60,662 nt of DNA from Fidelibacterota bacterium (GCA_028140795.1 JAOIOW010000003.1:1-60662), one strand, 5' to 3'; positions 16,708 to 26,522 are shown, counted from the stretch's first letter. Numbers and translations are program-made. The notes: generated by a model from the sequence alone, not told the origin.

Positions 16708-17970
16708 TTAGAATTTGCTGATAATCTCATCGCCAAACTCAGAACATTTTAATAAAGTAGCATTATCCATTAAACGATGGAAATCATATGTGACTTTTTT
16801 ATTAAAAATTGCTTTCTCTAAAGCGTACTCAATAGAATTAGCAGCTTCTTTCCAGCCCATGTAGTTTAACATCATTACAGCTGAAAGTATTACTGAAGAT
16901 GGATTTACCTTATCTTGCCCAGCATATTTTGGTGCGGTTCCATGAGTTGCTTCAAAAATGGCGTGTCCTGATTTATAATTTATATTTGCTCCTGGAGCAA
17001 TACCGATACCTCCAACTGCAGCTGCAGCTGAATCTGATAAATAATCTCCGTTAAGATTCATGGTAGCAATTACATCATATTCATTTGGTCTAAGTAAAAT
17101 TTGTTGAAGAAAGGCATCTGCAATAACATCTTTGATGATAATTTTACCATCTAAAATAGCTTTTTTCTGAGCAGTATTTGCTGCTTCAGTACCTTTTTCT
17201 TCTTGAATTCTGTCATATTGTGCCCATGTAAACACTTTGTCTCCATAGTGTTCTTCTGCATGAGCATAAGTCCACTTTTTAAAATAACCTTCCGTAAACT
17301 TCATAATATTACCTTTATGAACTATGGTAACTGATTTTCGATTATTATCAATAGCATAATTAAGAGCTGCGTCAAACAATCTAATAGAGCCTTCTTTAGA
17401 AATAGGTTTTAGTCCAAAAGAGCTTGATTCAGGGAATCTAATTTTTTTTGCTTGACCAAATTCAGTCATTAATTCAATTATTTTTCCTGCTTCATCTGAA
17501 CCATTTTCAAATTCAATACCAGCATATACATCTTCCGTATTTTCTCTAAATAATACAAAATCTACTCTTTGAGGATTTAAAATAGCTGCAGGTGTACCTC
17601 TAAACCATCTAACTGGCCTTACACATGCATACAAGTCTAATTCTTTTCTCAAGGCCACATTTAAAGAACGAATTCCACCGCCAATCGGGGTAGTTAATGG
17701 ACCTTTAATTCCAACCAAGTGAGAACGTAAAGTTTCTAAAGTTTCTTCAGGAAGCCATTCTCCATTTTTATTAAATGATTTTTCTCCACATAAAACTTCT
17801 AACCACTCAATTTTTCTTGCTCCATGATATGTATGTTCAACTGCTGCATCAATTACTCTTTGAGATGCCGCCCATATATCAGGTCCAATTCCGTCACCTT
17901 CAATAAATGGTATTATTGGTTGATCTGGTACAATTAACTTTCCATCTTTAATCTGTATTTTATCCGCCAT
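16708..17970 (-). CDS. icd: Isocitrate dehydrogenase (NADP-type)
   Basis: The 420-residue protein is a full-length member of the isocitrate/isopropylmalate dehydrogenase family, closest to the E. coli Icd type. [14 protein letters not shown] opens the protein, [20 protein letters not shown] holds the substrate-binding serine and arginines, [14 protein letters not shown] follows, and [19 protein letters not shown] binds the cofactor. It turns isocitrate into 2-oxoglutarate and CO2 in the TCA cycle. The start overlaps the coaD stop by one base (TAATG). Cofactor choice is inferred from overall similarity. Confidence 0.95.
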   Translation of the reverse strand: MADKIQIKDGKLIVPDQPIIPFIEGDGIGPDIWAASQRVIDAAVEHTYHGARKIEWLEVLCGEKSFNKNGEWLPEETLETLRSHLVGIKGPLTTPIGGGIRSLNVALRKELDLYACVRPVRWFRGTPAAILNPQRVDFVLFRENTEDVYAGIEFENGSDEAGKIIELMTEFGQAKKIRFPESSSFGLKPISKEGSIRLFDAALNYAIDNNRKSVTIVHKGNIMKFTEGYFKKWTYAHAEEHYGDKVFTWAQYDRIQEEKGTEAANTAQKKAILDGKIIIKDVIADAFLQQILLRPNEYDVIATMNLNGDYLSDSAAAAVGGIGIAPGANINYKSGHAIFEATHGTAPKYAGQDKVNPSSVILSAVMMLNYMGWKEAANSIEYALEKAIFNKKVTYDFHRLMDNATLLKCSEFGDEIISKF

Positions 17971-18455
17971 TATTTTCCTTTAAGCTTTTCTTTTAATCTT
18001 TTTTCAACATTTTTTGGCACAAATTTTGATAAATCTGTATTGTATTCTGCCAACTCTCTAATAATGCTGGAATTTAAGTGAAGAAATTTCTCATTTGAAA
18101 CCATTAATATCGTTGAAACTTCAGAATTTATACCATGATTAACATTAGCCATCTGGAACTCTAATTCAAAGTCACTTACATGTCTTAAACCGCGAATAAT
18201 AGCAATAGCTCCTTTTTCTTGTGCAAACTTTACTACAAGATTATTGGGATTTGAGAATGCTGAAACATTTTCAAGATCTCTCGTACATTCTTCAATCATC
18301 TCTACTCTCTCTTCATGCGAAAAAAGTGGATTTTTATGTTGATTATCAGATACGCACATATATACCTCATCAAACAATTTTGATGCTCTTCTTGCAATAT
18401 CGATGTGCCCATAATGAATTGGGTCAAATGTTCCTGGATATATTATCCTTTTCAT
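17970..18455 (-). CDS. coaD: Phosphopantetheine adenylyltransferase
   Basis: The protein starts [20 protein letters not shown], which has the nucleotidyltransferase GTFDPxHxGH motif, and carries [13 protein letters not shown] and LNSSIIREL, the ISSTxxR-like phosphate loop. It performs the penultimate step of coenzyme A synthesis, 4'-phosphopantetheine plus ATP to dephospho-CoA. I chose the ATG at 18455 because it forms an ATGA overlap with the rsmD stop; a longer frame starts three codons earlier. The rsmD-coaD pairing is very common in bacteria. Confidence 0.96.
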   Translation of the reverse strand: MKRIIYPGTFDPIHYGHIDIARRASKLFDEVYMCVSDNQHKNPLFSHEERVEMIEECTRDLENVSAFSNPNNLVVKFAQEKGAIAIIRGLRHVSDFELEFQMANVNHGINSEVSTILMVSNEKFLHLNSSIIRELAEYNTDLSKFVPKNVEKRLKEKLKGK

Positions 18456-18961
18456 ACTTTCCAATAGAGTAAGTTTGTATCCCCGAATTTAGCAATTTTA
18501 TCGAATCCTTCAAGCGTTTCGTTTGATGAACATTCAATTATTAACATGCCACCCTTATTTAGCTTTTTAAGGGCATTTTCAACAAAAATATTAAGATCAT
18601 AAAGCTCATAAGGCGGGTCAGCAAAGATTATATCAAAATTTTCTGATTTTTTAATGAATCTATGTGCATCCCTTGCCATAAAATTGAATTGATCGTAATC
18701 AAAATTTTTTGAGTTGGAAATGATTTTATTTAAGTATCTTTTATTTATTTCAACAAAAGTAACATTTTTTGCTCCTCTACTAGCTGCTTCAAAACCAATT
18801 ATTCCAGAACCAGCAAATATATCCAAAAAAGACTTCTCATTTAAGGAGCCAATAGTATCAAAAAAACTTTTTCGACATATTGAAGTAGTTGGTCTGAATG
18901 AAGAATTTTTTAAAATCTCAATGCTAGAATTTCTAAATATTCCAGAGTTAATTTTCATCAT
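18452..18961 (-). CDS. rsmD: 16S rRNA (guanine966-N2)-methyltransferase
   Basis: The Rossmann methyltransferase of 169 residues has the SAM motif LDIFAGSGIIGFEAASRGAK, the acidic strand VTFVEINKRYL, and the catalytic IIFADPPYELYDL with the DPPY signature of exocyclic amino methylation. The N-terminal RNA-contact segment (IFRNSSIEILKNSSFRPTTS) fits RsmD. The protein modifies G966 of 16S rRNA during 30S assembly. It overlaps the upstream 463-residue gene by 4 bases and coaD by 4 bases. Confidence 0.94.
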   Translation of the reverse strand: MMKINSGIFRNSSIEILKNSSFRPTTSICRKSFFDTIGSLNEKSFLDIFAGSGIIGFEAASRGAKNVTFVEINKRYLNKIISNSKNFDYDQFNFMARDAHRFIKKSENFDIIFADPPYELYDLNIFVENALKKLNKGGMLIIECSSNETLEGFDKIAKFGDTNLLYWKV

Positions 18962-20349
18962 TTTTTAATTGAAATATAAAGATGCACACTATTTGAGTTG
19001 TCTTCCAAAAACGCTTTCCTTAATGATATATTTTCAAATTTGCTCAAAATGGATAGTGCATTTAACGAATTTTCAAAATTACTAAACTTTAAAACTACAT
19101 TTTGAATTGATTGATTATCAACTTCAGAATCAAAAACTTTGAATTTTAAGTTGTTTTCAATTTCAAAAAAGCTAATTAACAATTCATTAAAATTTGCTCT
19201 ATCTTCTGAAAAAACAGGATATGAATTTGGTAGATCGAACTCCACTTTATTATCATTGACAATAAATTCATTTTCCGATAATAAAAAATTAGTTACTCCT
19301 GAAAATCTGTCATTTAGATTTGATAAATTTTGAATCATTATCATGGAAGTATTTGAAGTGAATCTTTCTTCAATAATTTCATCAATTGATTCTTTTTTTT
19401 CATTTGAGGTTGGATAGTTTTCAAAATTTAAAAAATCATAATTTGAAAACATTGAGACTACAAATAAAAGGAACAATAAAGATAAAAAACCTGCTGACAA
19501 ATTTTTAATAAGTGAATCATATTTAAAACCCTCTTTTGATGGAGAATAATTACGAGTTTTAACTTTTAATTTACCAGATAAAATTTGAGAACTACTGGAT
19601 TCGGCAAAATTTAATAATGGGATATCATTGAAAATATAGTTCGCTAAATATTCAATAATTTTTGTTTTATTAAAAAATATAAATTTGAGATTTTTTTTGT
19701 CCAAATCAGTTTTTTTAATATTTGGAATATCAAGCATACCAATGACTTTTTCTTCAACTTTTTTGCCTCCAGAAAAGTTTAATTTAAAGAGTGTAAAACC
19801 TTTTCTTGTGTTACCAAAAAATTGATATTTATTTCCATTTTTTATTACTGAAAATTGTGAAGGTTTTAAGCTTGCGGTTAAAATGGATGATAAAGGTACT
19901 ATATACCTAACACTTAACCCAAAATTATTGAAATTAAGTTTTATTTTTTCCCTTAAAAAATGATGGATCGCAACAGAATGAAATATATTTTTTGGGGACT
20001 TTTTCTCTTCTGAGATAAAATAGTAATTACTTGTTCTATCTCCCCATTTTAATTGACTTTCATCTCTGATTTGCTGATCAATATTATCATATTTTTTTGA
20101 TTTAACTATTATTGAATGAGAAAGAATTGAATCATCAATAATTACAGAAGCTAAATTGTTTGTTAAATTAATTTCCTCGCTAATTTCATCCAGCGCTCTT
20201 GCAATAATAGAATTGAGCTTTTTTGAGTTATTTATTGTGCCTGTAATGCTGGAGTGAAGCTTAGCTTTTGATGCTAAAGATAAATTTTGCCTGGTAGATG
20301 ATTCAGTAAATACAGATAGAGATTTATTGTCTAATAAGAAGTAGATCAA
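18958..20349 (-). CDS. Single-span protein resembling a PilM/GspL-PilN arrangement (tentative)
   Basis: The 463-residue protein has a cytoplasmic N-terminal half (1-285), one membrane helix (about 287-306, AGFLSLLFLLFVVSMF) and a periplasmic C-terminal part of about 150 residues with coiled-coil and small alpha/beta character. The N-terminal half includes SVIIDDSILSHSIIVKS and IDQQIRDESQLKWGDRTSNY, reminiscent of the inner-membrane platform proteins of type II secretion and type IV pili. No pilus gene is next to it, so the role is open. The apparent start is TTG at 20349. It is followed by rsmD in an ATGA overlap. Confidence 0.6.
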   Translation of the reverse strand: MIYFLLDNKSLSVFTESSTRQNLSLASKAKLHSSITGTINNSKKLNSIIARALDEISEEINLTNNLASVIIDDSILSHSIIVKSKKYDNIDQQIRDESQLKWGDRTSNYYFISEEKKSPKNIFHSVAIHHFLREKIKLNFNNFGLSVRYIVPLSSILTASLKPSQFSVIKNGNKYQFFGNTRKGFTLFKLNFSGGKKVEEKVIGMLDIPNIKKTDLDKKNLKFIFFNKTKIIEYLANYIFNDIPLLNFAESSSSQILSGKLKVKTRNYSPSKEGFKYDSLIKNLSAGFLSLLFLLFVVSMFSNYDFLNFENYPTSNEKKESIDEIIEERFTSNTSMIMIQNLSNLNDRFSGVTNFLLSENEFIVNDNKVEFDLPNSYPVFSEDRANFNELLISFFEIENNLKFKVFDSEVDNQSIQNVVLKFSNFENSLNALSILSKFENISLRKAFLEDNSNSVHLYISIKK

Positions 20350-20353
20350 TCAA

Positions 20354-21139
20354 CTAATTATCCCAACTTCTTGAACCATCAATGATATAACCATGACTTC
20401 TTGTTTTTAGTGCAAAAAAGCCATATCTGTTGTCGCGATATGAACGAATTGGACTAGAAACTCTTACTGAATTTCCTTCATCATTGATTTCGATAATATA
20501 TGGATCACCAGTCAGAGGACAGAAAAACTGTGTATCATCTGGTAAAAATGCGAAGTTGTATGGACTAGTTTCTTTTCTAAATCTTCTATCAAAATAAGAA
20601 ACAGTTTCAACTCTTTCGAATGTAGTCTCCTCAACTATTCCGATAAACAATGGATCTTGCTGAGTATCAAATAAATTCTTTTTTTGGACATAAACTGTAT
20701 CTTCCAAACCAGTTTCTTCAGACATCATTAATACTGTAACAGTAGTATCAACAATAGTTTCTTTAGAAATTCTTCTTAATCCAAAAGTAGTATCGTACTC
20801 AACATCAAATCCTTTAGGCACATCAACTAAGAATTCTTCACCATTAAGCTTAACAAGCTGTTCTCCTAAAAAGGTTGAATCAGCCATGACTGAATCTCTT
20901 ACGGCATTAACTAAGGTAACTGCTTTTTTTCCATCAGTTTCATAGGAACCTGTTAGAATATTGTAAAAATTTTCAACATTATAGACAGTTTGCATACGAA
21001 AACGACTTTCTTCTTTATACATATCCTCTTCTTCCCAAATCAAACTAGGAATGTAAATAACTAACAATATTAAAATAAAAACGAAGAAGGTTATAACTTC
21101 AAGATAATCGTTAAAAAATTTTTGTTTTGCTTTATCCAT
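20354..21139 (-). CDS. Membrane-anchored periplasmic protein, unknown
   Basis: The protein of 261 residues has a membrane helix near the N-terminus (YLEVITFFVFILILLVIYIP), then an acidic, mainly beta periplasmic domain. A segment near residues 205-220 reads FFCPLTGDPYIIEINDEG, a pattern that recalls the C-terminal loops of pseudopilins, and two stretches of repeated DTT/DTV content lie between. I chose ATG at 21139 because GGTGGAG precedes it by about six bases. It is followed closely by the 463-residue single-span protein, so the pair may work together at the inner membrane. No function can be named. Confidence 0.65.
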   Translation of the reverse strand: MDKAKQKFFNDYLEVITFFVFILILLVIYIPSLIWEEEDMYKEESRFRMQTVYNVENFYNILTGSYETDGKKAVTLVNAVRDSVMADSTFLGEQLVKLNGEEFLVDVPKGFDVEYDTTFGLRRISKETIVDTTVTVLMMSEETGLEDTVYVQKKNLFDTQQDPLFIGIVEETTFERVETVSYFDRRFRKETSPYNFAFLPDDTQFFCPLTGDPYIIEINDEGNSVRVSSPIRSYRDNRYGFFALKTRSHGYIIDGSRSWDN

Positions 21140-21185
21140 TTTTGACTCCACCGAATTTACAATAATTCACTAACATAGCAATATA

Positions 21186-22265
21186 TTAATCCTCAAATCT
21201 CTGAAATTTAATTTCTTTACCCTTTTGAATTCTTAAAAGATCTTCTGTTGACTTTTTTTCTTCTCTATTTAATTTCGAAGGGACATCAATTTGAATCTTG
21301 ACCAACTGGTCACCTCTTCTTGACTTTCCAATCAACGGAAAACCTTTTCCTTTTACTCTCAAAATTTGTCCAGGTTGAATACCAGATGGGATTTTAAGCT
21401 TAGCAGTTCCATTAATTGTAGGAATATCGATTTTATCTCCAAAAACAGCCTGTGAATACCCTAAAACAACTTGTAAAAGAACATCATTACCATACCTTGA
21501 AAAAAACTCATGGCTTTCTTCTTCAAAGAAAACATAAAGATCTCCAGCTTGACCATTAATATCTTCATTTCCCTGACTATCTAAAGTCATATAGTTTCCA
21601 TCTTCTACGCCAGTTGGAATTTTAATTTTAATTGTTTCTTCAACAGACTTCATTCCATCTTTATTGGCACCAGCAGGTATCTTATCAACTACTTTACCAT
21701 AACCTTTACATTGAGGACAAATAGATGTAGATCTCATTTGACCAAGAAATGAATTAGTAACTTTTGTTACTTGACCACTTCCTCCGCACATAGGACATGT
21801 TGCTAAGGTTAGTCCTTCAGCACGCTTCATGCGCTTAATTTTAAGTTTTTTTTCACCACCATTAACAATGTCTTTATATGAAACAACAATTTTTACTTTT
21901 AAATCAGCGCCTGCTCTAGGTCTTGATGAGGATCTTCCTCCGCCAAAAAAAGATTCAAAAGGATTATTGCCTCCAAAAATATCACCAAATTGACTGAAAA
22001 TATCATCCATATTCATTGAATTAAAACCAGATTGTCCTCCCATTCCATTAAAAGCGGAATGGCCGAATTGATCATATTGTCTTCTTTTGCCTTCATCGCT
22101 TAATACAGAGTAGGCCTCTGCAGCTTCTTTAAACTTTTTCTCAGCTTCTTTATTGTCTGGATTTCTATCTGGATGGTACTTCATGGCAATCTTTCTATAA
22201 GCTCTTTTAATCTCATTTGCGTTTGCAGACTTTGAAACGCCTAAAATGTCGTAAAAATCACTCAT
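21186..22265 (-). CDS. dnaJ: DnaJ co-chaperone with only two of four zinc-finger motifs
   Basis: DnaJ delivers unfolded proteins to DnaK and triggers its ATPase. The J domain is intact with HPD at 31-33, then a Gly/Phe-rich linker (68-112) and two C-terminal beta-sandwich domains. The zinc-finger region has only CPMCGGSG (157-164) and CPQCKGYG (183-190), where class A DnaJ has four such motifs. Their spacing and context match motifs 2 and 3, which together form zinc site II; motifs 1 and 4 (site I) are gone. grpE lies directly upstream with a 4-base overlap. dnaK is not in the window. Confidence 0.93.
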   Translation of the reverse strand: MSDFYDILGVSKSANANEIKRAYRKIAMKYHPDRNPDNKEAEKKFKEAAEAYSVLSDEGKRRQYDQFGHSAFNGMGGQSGFNSMNMDDIFSQFGDIFGGNNPFESFFGGGRSSSRPRAGADLKVKIVVSYKDIVNGGEKKLKIKRMKRAEGLTLATCPMCGGSGQVTKVTNSFLGQMRSTSICPQCKGYGKVVDKIPAGANKDGMKSVEETIKIKIPTGVEDGNYMTLDSQGNEDINGQAGDLYVFFEEESHEFFSRYGNDVLLQVVLGYSQAVFGDKIDIPTINGTAKLKIPSGIQPGQILRVKGKGFPLIGKSRRGDQLVKIQIDVPSKLNREEKKSTEDLLRIQKGKEIKFQRFED

Positions 22266-22759
22266 TTTTTGTTTACCACTACTTTGGCATGTCTAATGAT
22301 TAAATCTTTATACTTGTATCCTGATTCATATATTTCAACTATGATATCATCATCAATTTTTGAATCATTTGTTGTTGTTAAAGCCTCATGTAATTCTGGA
22401 TCAAAACTATCTCCAACCTTACCAAACGGTTTAACTCCTTTAGATTCTAGTTTTTTATTAAAATCTTCTTTTACCATTGATAGAGCTTTTTTTACTTCTT
22501 CTTGTTTGTAAGAATCGATGCCTCTGGAAAGATTATCTAGCACATTAAGAAAATCTAAAATAAAACTTTTACCTTCATATCTTAACAGGGATGATATTTC
22601 AGACTCTTTTCTTTTACGAAAATTGTCAAACTCAGCCTTAAGACGAAGCTGTTTGTCCTCTAAGGAAGATATAATTAGCTCTAAATCCTTTTTTGTAGGC
22701 TTTTTTGATGAACTAGTTTTTTTAGGTGAATCAACACCATTTTTATTTTTTTTATTCAT
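22262..22759 (-). CDS. grpE: GrpE nucleotide exchange factor
   Basis: The 165-residue protein has a basic, disordered start, a long coiled-coil helix (about 25-75, including LKAEFDNFRKRKESEISSL) and the C-terminal beta domain with VGDSFDPELHEALTTTND and YESGYKYKDLIIRHAKVVV. It releases ADP from DnaK so the chaperone cycle can repeat. It precedes dnaJ with an ATGA overlap, and its start overlaps the ftsX stop by 8 bases. No HrcA gene or CIRCE inverted repeat is visible nearby. Confidence 0.95.
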   Translation of the reverse strand: MNKKNKNGVDSPKKTSSSKKPTKKDLELIISSLEDKQLRLKAEFDNFRKRKESEISSLLRYEGKSFILDFLNVLDNLSRGIDSYKQEEVKKALSMVKEDFNKKLESKGVKPFGKVGDSFDPELHEALTTTNDSKIDDDIIVEIYESGYKYKDLIIRHAKVVVNKK

Positions 22760-23612
22760 TCATGTTTCTCTTCATTGATTGATTGGACGAATATAATCCA
22801 ATAAATATTGAAAATCCAATAATCCACAACCATAAATAATCATCCAATTTTACGTTTACTCCAAAATATTTGTTAAACGAAATAAAAAAGTATTTAACAA
22901 ATAAAAATGAAAAAACACTACCAAAAACAGAGTATAAAATTGATTCAATATAAAAAGGAATTTTAATGAATATTCCGGAAGCTCCATTGTATTTTAAAAT
23001 ATCAATAAAATCTCTCCTATTTGTCATTGAAAGATTAACAGTATTTGAAATGATTTGATATGATAGAAAAATGATTGCTATAACAAATACTAAAAACAAG
23101 AAAATGGCTAGGTTAATCCGATCTTCTATATCATCAATATATCTTCCTCTGTACTCAATTTCGTCAACAAAATCATATGTATTGATTGACTCAATCAATA
23201 AATCAACTTGATCAAATTCAAAGCTTTCCTCATTTATGAAAACCTTGATTGATAAAGGTAAAGGGTTGTAGCCCAACATATCAACGACGTCTTCTCCAAA
23301 TTCTTCTTTAAAAATAGCTGCAGATTTTTCTTTATCAATAAGTTCTGTGCTTGCAATTATGTTATTTTTAGATAATTCATCTATAAAGTCAGTATAAACA
23401 TCTTGATCAACATCATTTTGAAGAAAAATTTCAAAAGAATATTTAGATCTAAAAAAATCAACTAGGGAACTTGTATTATAACCAACTACAAAAAGAGAAC
23501 CTAATATTGAAAAATTAATAAAGATTGTAATCACACATAAAAAGCTAGCAAGCTTATTTCGATAAAAACTTTTAAATCCTTCAGCAATTAAAAAAGCGAA
23601 TTGATCAATCAT
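22752..23612 (-). CDS. ftsX: Cell division protein FtsX
   Basis: The topology is that of FtsX: one N-terminal helix (about 17-42), an extracytoplasmic domain of about 130 residues containing SLVDFFRSKYSFEIFLQ and YNPLPLSIKVFINEE, and three C-terminal helices with YNGASGIFIKIPFYIESILY between them. FtsX works with FtsE to control peptidoglycan hydrolases at the division site. It follows ftsE through a 4-base overlap. No FtsX-associated hydrolase gene is adjacent, though the rlpA-like gene is in the window. Confidence 0.94.
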   Translation of the reverse strand: MIDQFAFLIAEGFKSFYRNKLASFLCVITIFINFSILGSLFVVGYNTSSLVDFFRSKYSFEIFLQNDVDQDVYTDFIDELSKNNIIASTELIDKEKSAAIFKEEFGEDVVDMLGYNPLPLSIKVFINEESFEFDQVDLLIESINTYDFVDEIEYRGRYIDDIEDRINLAIFLFLVFVIAIIFLSYQIISNTVNLSMTNRRDFIDILKYNGASGIFIKIPFYIESILYSVFGSVFSFLFVKYFFISFNKYFGVNVKLDDYLWLWIIGFSIFIGLYSSNQSMKRNMNE

Positions 23613-24262
23613 GAACTTACCAAACTCCCTGCCTTAAGCTCAATTATTCTATAATCTCTATCTGATATAAGTTTATAATTATGAGTTGCCATTATAATAG
23701 TAGTTCCTTCTTTATTTATTTGCTCTAAAATTTTTAAAATCTTGTGAGCTGCAGCTGGGTCAAGATTACCTGTAGGTTCATCTGCCAAAATTAGTTCAGG
23801 ATTTTTAACAATTGCTCTAGCAATACATACTCTTTGCTGCTCCCCGCCAGAAAGCTGATCAGGATACTTATCTTGATAATCTAATAAATCGGTCAATTCC
23901 AAAGCCTCTTCGACATTATATTTGATTTTTTTTCTACCAACTCCATTGATATGAAGCGGCAATGCAATGTTCTCATAAACTGTTCTCTGTTTTAAGAGCT
24001 TATAGTCTTGAAAAATTACACCAATTTTTTTTCTAAGCTTATGAATGCTATTTTTTTTTGTTTTTTGAGAATTATAGCCAAAAACATCTATTTCACCCTC
24101 CGAAGGAAGAATATCAAAATAAATCATTTTTAAAAGACTAGATTTACCAGAGCCGGTTGGACCAACTAGAAAACAAAATTCGCTTTCATTTATTTTAAGA
24201 TCTATATCGTAAACGCCAGAATCTTTTGAATAGCTAAAAGAAATATTTTTAAACTCAACCAT
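23609..24262 (-). CDS. ftsE: Cell division ATP-binding protein FtsE
   Basis: This 217-residue ABC ATPase has all motifs intact: Walker [15 protein letters not shown]-loop VIFQDYKLL, signature [16 protein letters not shown], Walker [14 protein letters not shown], and the H-loop in [10 protein letters not shown]. Pairing with ftsX identifies it as FtsE and not a lipoprotein-export ATPase such as LolD. Its start overlaps the stop of the cation-antiporter gene by 8 bases. Confidence 0.94.
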   Translation of the reverse strand: MVEFKNISFSYSKDSGVYDIDLKINESEFCFLVGPTGSGKSSLLKMIYFDILPSEGEIDVFGYNSQKTKKNSIHKLRKKIGVIFQDYKLLKQRTVYENIALPLHINGVGRKKIKYNVEEALELTDLLDYQDKYPDQLSGGEQQRVCIARAIVKNPELILADEPTGNLDPAAAHKILKILEQINKEGTTIIMATHNYKLISDRDYRIIELKAGSLVSS

Positions 24263-25184
24263 AAAACTGCAAATATAAAAACGTTATGTATCCAATAAAT
24301 AATACTGAAGCTGTTATTTTATTTAATCCCTTATGGAGATATATGAAAAACATTAAAGATAGTAAAAATCCTACGCCTAAAAATAATTCAAAATTTACAT
24401 TTGTAGTTTCAATTGGAGTCACCAAAGCAATGGTTGATAAAACAAATAAAATATTAAAAATATTTGATCCAATAATATTCCCTAATGATATACCAATCTC
24501 TCTTTTTGAAAGCGCCATTAATGTAACAAATAACTCTGGTAAGGATGTTCCTATTGCAACAACTGTCATTCCAATTGCCTTTTCAGAAAAACCAAATTGT
24601 TCGACTAAAGGAATTGCCCCATTATCCACAAATAATACTGACCCATAATAAAGTATAGTTGATCCAGCAATTATTCTCAGAACTGATTGATATGCTGGAC
24701 AGACATTTTCATTTTCAAGCTCTCCATTACATGATGTAATATTAGGTCTTAAAAAACTAGCTATGATATAAACAAAAAACACTAAGAGAAGGCCCTGAGC
24801 CTCTTTGGAATTAATTATGTTGTCCAGAAGAAAAATATATAACATCAAACATGCTAAAAGATTATAAATAAATGGTGCAATTGAGTTTTTTAAATCAAAA
24901 TCTATTTTAAAAAATAATGCTGGCAAACCAATAGCAAGGCCAATATTTGCAATATTTGAGCCTAAAACATTACCTATAACAAAATCAGTATAGCCTTGAA
25001 ACGCACTAACTAGGCCTACTACAAGCTCAGGAAAGGAAGTTCCTATAGAAACTATGGTTAAACCAATAACAAGGTCAGAAACTTTTAATTTTTTAGCTAA
25101 ACTTTTAGCGCCATCAATTAAAAATTCAGAGCCAAAATATAAACCTAAAGATCCCAAGATTAAAAAAAATAAACTAGATAACAT
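24255..25184 (-). CDS. Na+/Ca2+-type cation antiporter (CaCA family, YrbG-like)
   Basis: The membrane protein of about ten helices has the two inverted alpha repeats of the family: GLTIVSIGTSFPELVVGL followed by GNVLGSNIANIGLA, and GMTVVAIGTSLPELFVTL followed by GNIIGSNIFNILFV. These hold the acidic ion-binding residues. It probably exchanges calcium for sodium or protons across the inner membrane. I chose ATG at 25184, which forms a TAATG overlap with nadD; the frame extends 11 codons further upstream. Confidence 0.9.
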   Translation of the reverse strand: MLSSLFFLILGSLGLYFGSEFLIDGAKSLAKKLKVSDLVIGLTIVSIGTSFPELVVGLVSAFQGYTDFVIGNVLGSNIANIGLAIGLPALFFKIDFDLKNSIAPFIYNLLACLMLYIFLLDNIINSKEAQGLLLVFFVYIIASFLRPNITSCNGELENENVCPAYQSVLRIIAGSTILYYGSVLFVDNGAIPLVEQFGFSEKAIGMTVVAIGTSLPELFVTLMALSKREIGISLGNIIGSNIFNILFVLSTIALVTPIETTNVNFELFLGVGFLLSLMFFIYLHKGLNKITASVLFIGYITFLYLQFYG

Positions 25185-25765
25185 TAATATAGTCCATTCT
25201 CGTTTATAAAATCCCAAACTTCTTTTGTAACCATATATCTTATAGTTTTATCAGCTCTCCATCTAGCTCTAATATTTGTTGAAGAAATTTCAAATTGAGG
25301 GATATTAGCAAAGTGCACTCTATCTAATACCCACTGAGGAATATTGCTCGGAGTAAATCCAGGTCTTGTAGCAACAATAATATTACATAAATCTAAAATT
25401 TCTTTTGGATTTTTCCAGTTATGAAAATCCATTAAAGTATCACTTCCCATTAGGAAGTAAAGATCTTTTTTTTCAATATTTAGTTCATCTCTAAAATACT
25501 TAATCGAATCTATAGTATAACTAATATCTCCTTTCTTTATTTCAAAATCAGATATTTCGAAATTATCATTATTTAGCAAAGCCATATCAAGCATTTTTAG
25601 CCTTTTTTCTGGTGGAGACATTTCTCTACCCTGCTTTACTGGAGATAAATATGCTGGTAAAAAAATTAATCTATCAAAGTTTTCAGATTCAATGATTGTT
25701 TGAGCAATAAGTAAGTGACCAATATGAGGAGGGTCAAAAGTTCCGCCAAAGATACATGTTTTCAT
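25184..25765 (-). CDS. nadD: Nicotinate-nucleotide adenylyltransferase
   Basis: The 193-residue protein starts KTCIFGGTFDPPHIGHLLIA, the nucleotidyltransferase motif, and has FLPAYLSPVKQG, YFLMGSDTLMDFHNWK and EISSTNIRARW, all typical of NadD. The enzyme makes deamido-NAD from nicotinate mononucleotide and ATP. The next gene starts within its stop codon, and bamD lies 13 bases upstream. A shared NadD-BamD position is seen in several FCB genomes to my recollection. Confidence 0.94.
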   Translation of the reverse strand: MKTCIFGGTFDPPHIGHLLIAQTIIESENFDRLIFLPAYLSPVKQGREMSPPEKRLKMLDMALLNNDNFEISDFEIKKGDISYTIDSIKYFRDELNIEKKDLYFLMGSDTLMDFHNWKNPKEILDLCNIIVATRPGFTPSNIPQWVLDRVHFANIPQFEISSTNIRARWRADKTIRYMVTKEVWDFINENGLY

Positions 25766-25778
25766 ATTACACCCTTTT

Positions 25779-26522
25779 TTAAGAGTTATCTTTAATAACG
25801 CTCAAAGCTTGTTCTTTAAATGAATCTGTAACAACTGATTTTTCATTTATTTCAAGTTCAGTCAAATACTGCTTTGCCTCATCACTTTTCTTTTGAAGTG
25901 CTAAACATCTAATAATTTCCATATTAGCATCATTAAAAAACTTAGTGTCATAAAATTCATTTACAACAATTTTATAGGAAACGATTGCGGAATCATAAGC
26001 TTTAAGCTTGACATACAACTTTCCAGTTTCCATATTTTTTTCGGCTAAACGTGTTCGCAATTCATTGATAAGCTTATCTGCATTTTTAGAATATTCAGAA
26101 TTAGGAAAGTCATCAAGAAACTCTTGGATCTGAGAAATAGCCTTTTTACTCGATTCTTGATCGTGATAAAAATTTGGGGATAACAACATAAGAGTTTCAC
26201 ATATTCTCCATCTTGACTTCTCTATATAAGGGCTAAATCCCATTCTTGATACAAGCTTTTCAAATTCAACAAGTGCTAGATCATAGTCCTTGTTTAAAAA
26301 ATATGATTCAGCCAAGAAAAATAATGCATCATCTCCTAAGTCTGTATGTGATGCTCTATCGACTATTATATTAAATTGTTGTGAAGCTTTGACGTAATTT
26401 TCTTCTTCGAAAAAAGCTAAGCCATCGTCAAATCTAGTTTTGTAGGCAATGTTATCATCAAATGGATTTGAAATACCGCAGCTAGATAATAGAATTGAGA
26501 TACAAAATAGTATTAGCCTCAT
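25779..26522 (-). CDS. bamD: Outer-membrane assembly lipoprotein BamD
   Basis: The signal ISILLSSCGIS gives a lipidated cysteine near residue 15. About five TPR-like helical pairs follow, for example LAFFEEENYVKASQQFNIIV, DDALFFLAESYFLNKDYDLA and TGKLYVKLKAYDSAIVSYKI. Length (247) and the spacing of repeats match BamD (YfiO), the essential lipoprotein that helps BamA insert beta-barrels. The barrel protein encoded just downstream is a likely client. Confidence 0.88.
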   Translation of the reverse strand: MRLILFCISILLSSCGISNPFDDNIAYKTRFDDGLAFFEEENYVKASQQFNIIVDRASHTDLGDDALFFLAESYFLNKDYDLALVEFEKLVSRMGFSPYIEKSRWRICETLMLLSPNFYHDQESSKKAISQIQEFLDDFPNSEYSKNADKLINELRTRLAEKNMETGKLYVKLKAYDSAIVSYKIVVNEFYDTKFFNDANMEIIRCLALQKKSDEAKQYLTELEINEKSVVTDSFKEQALSVIKDNS

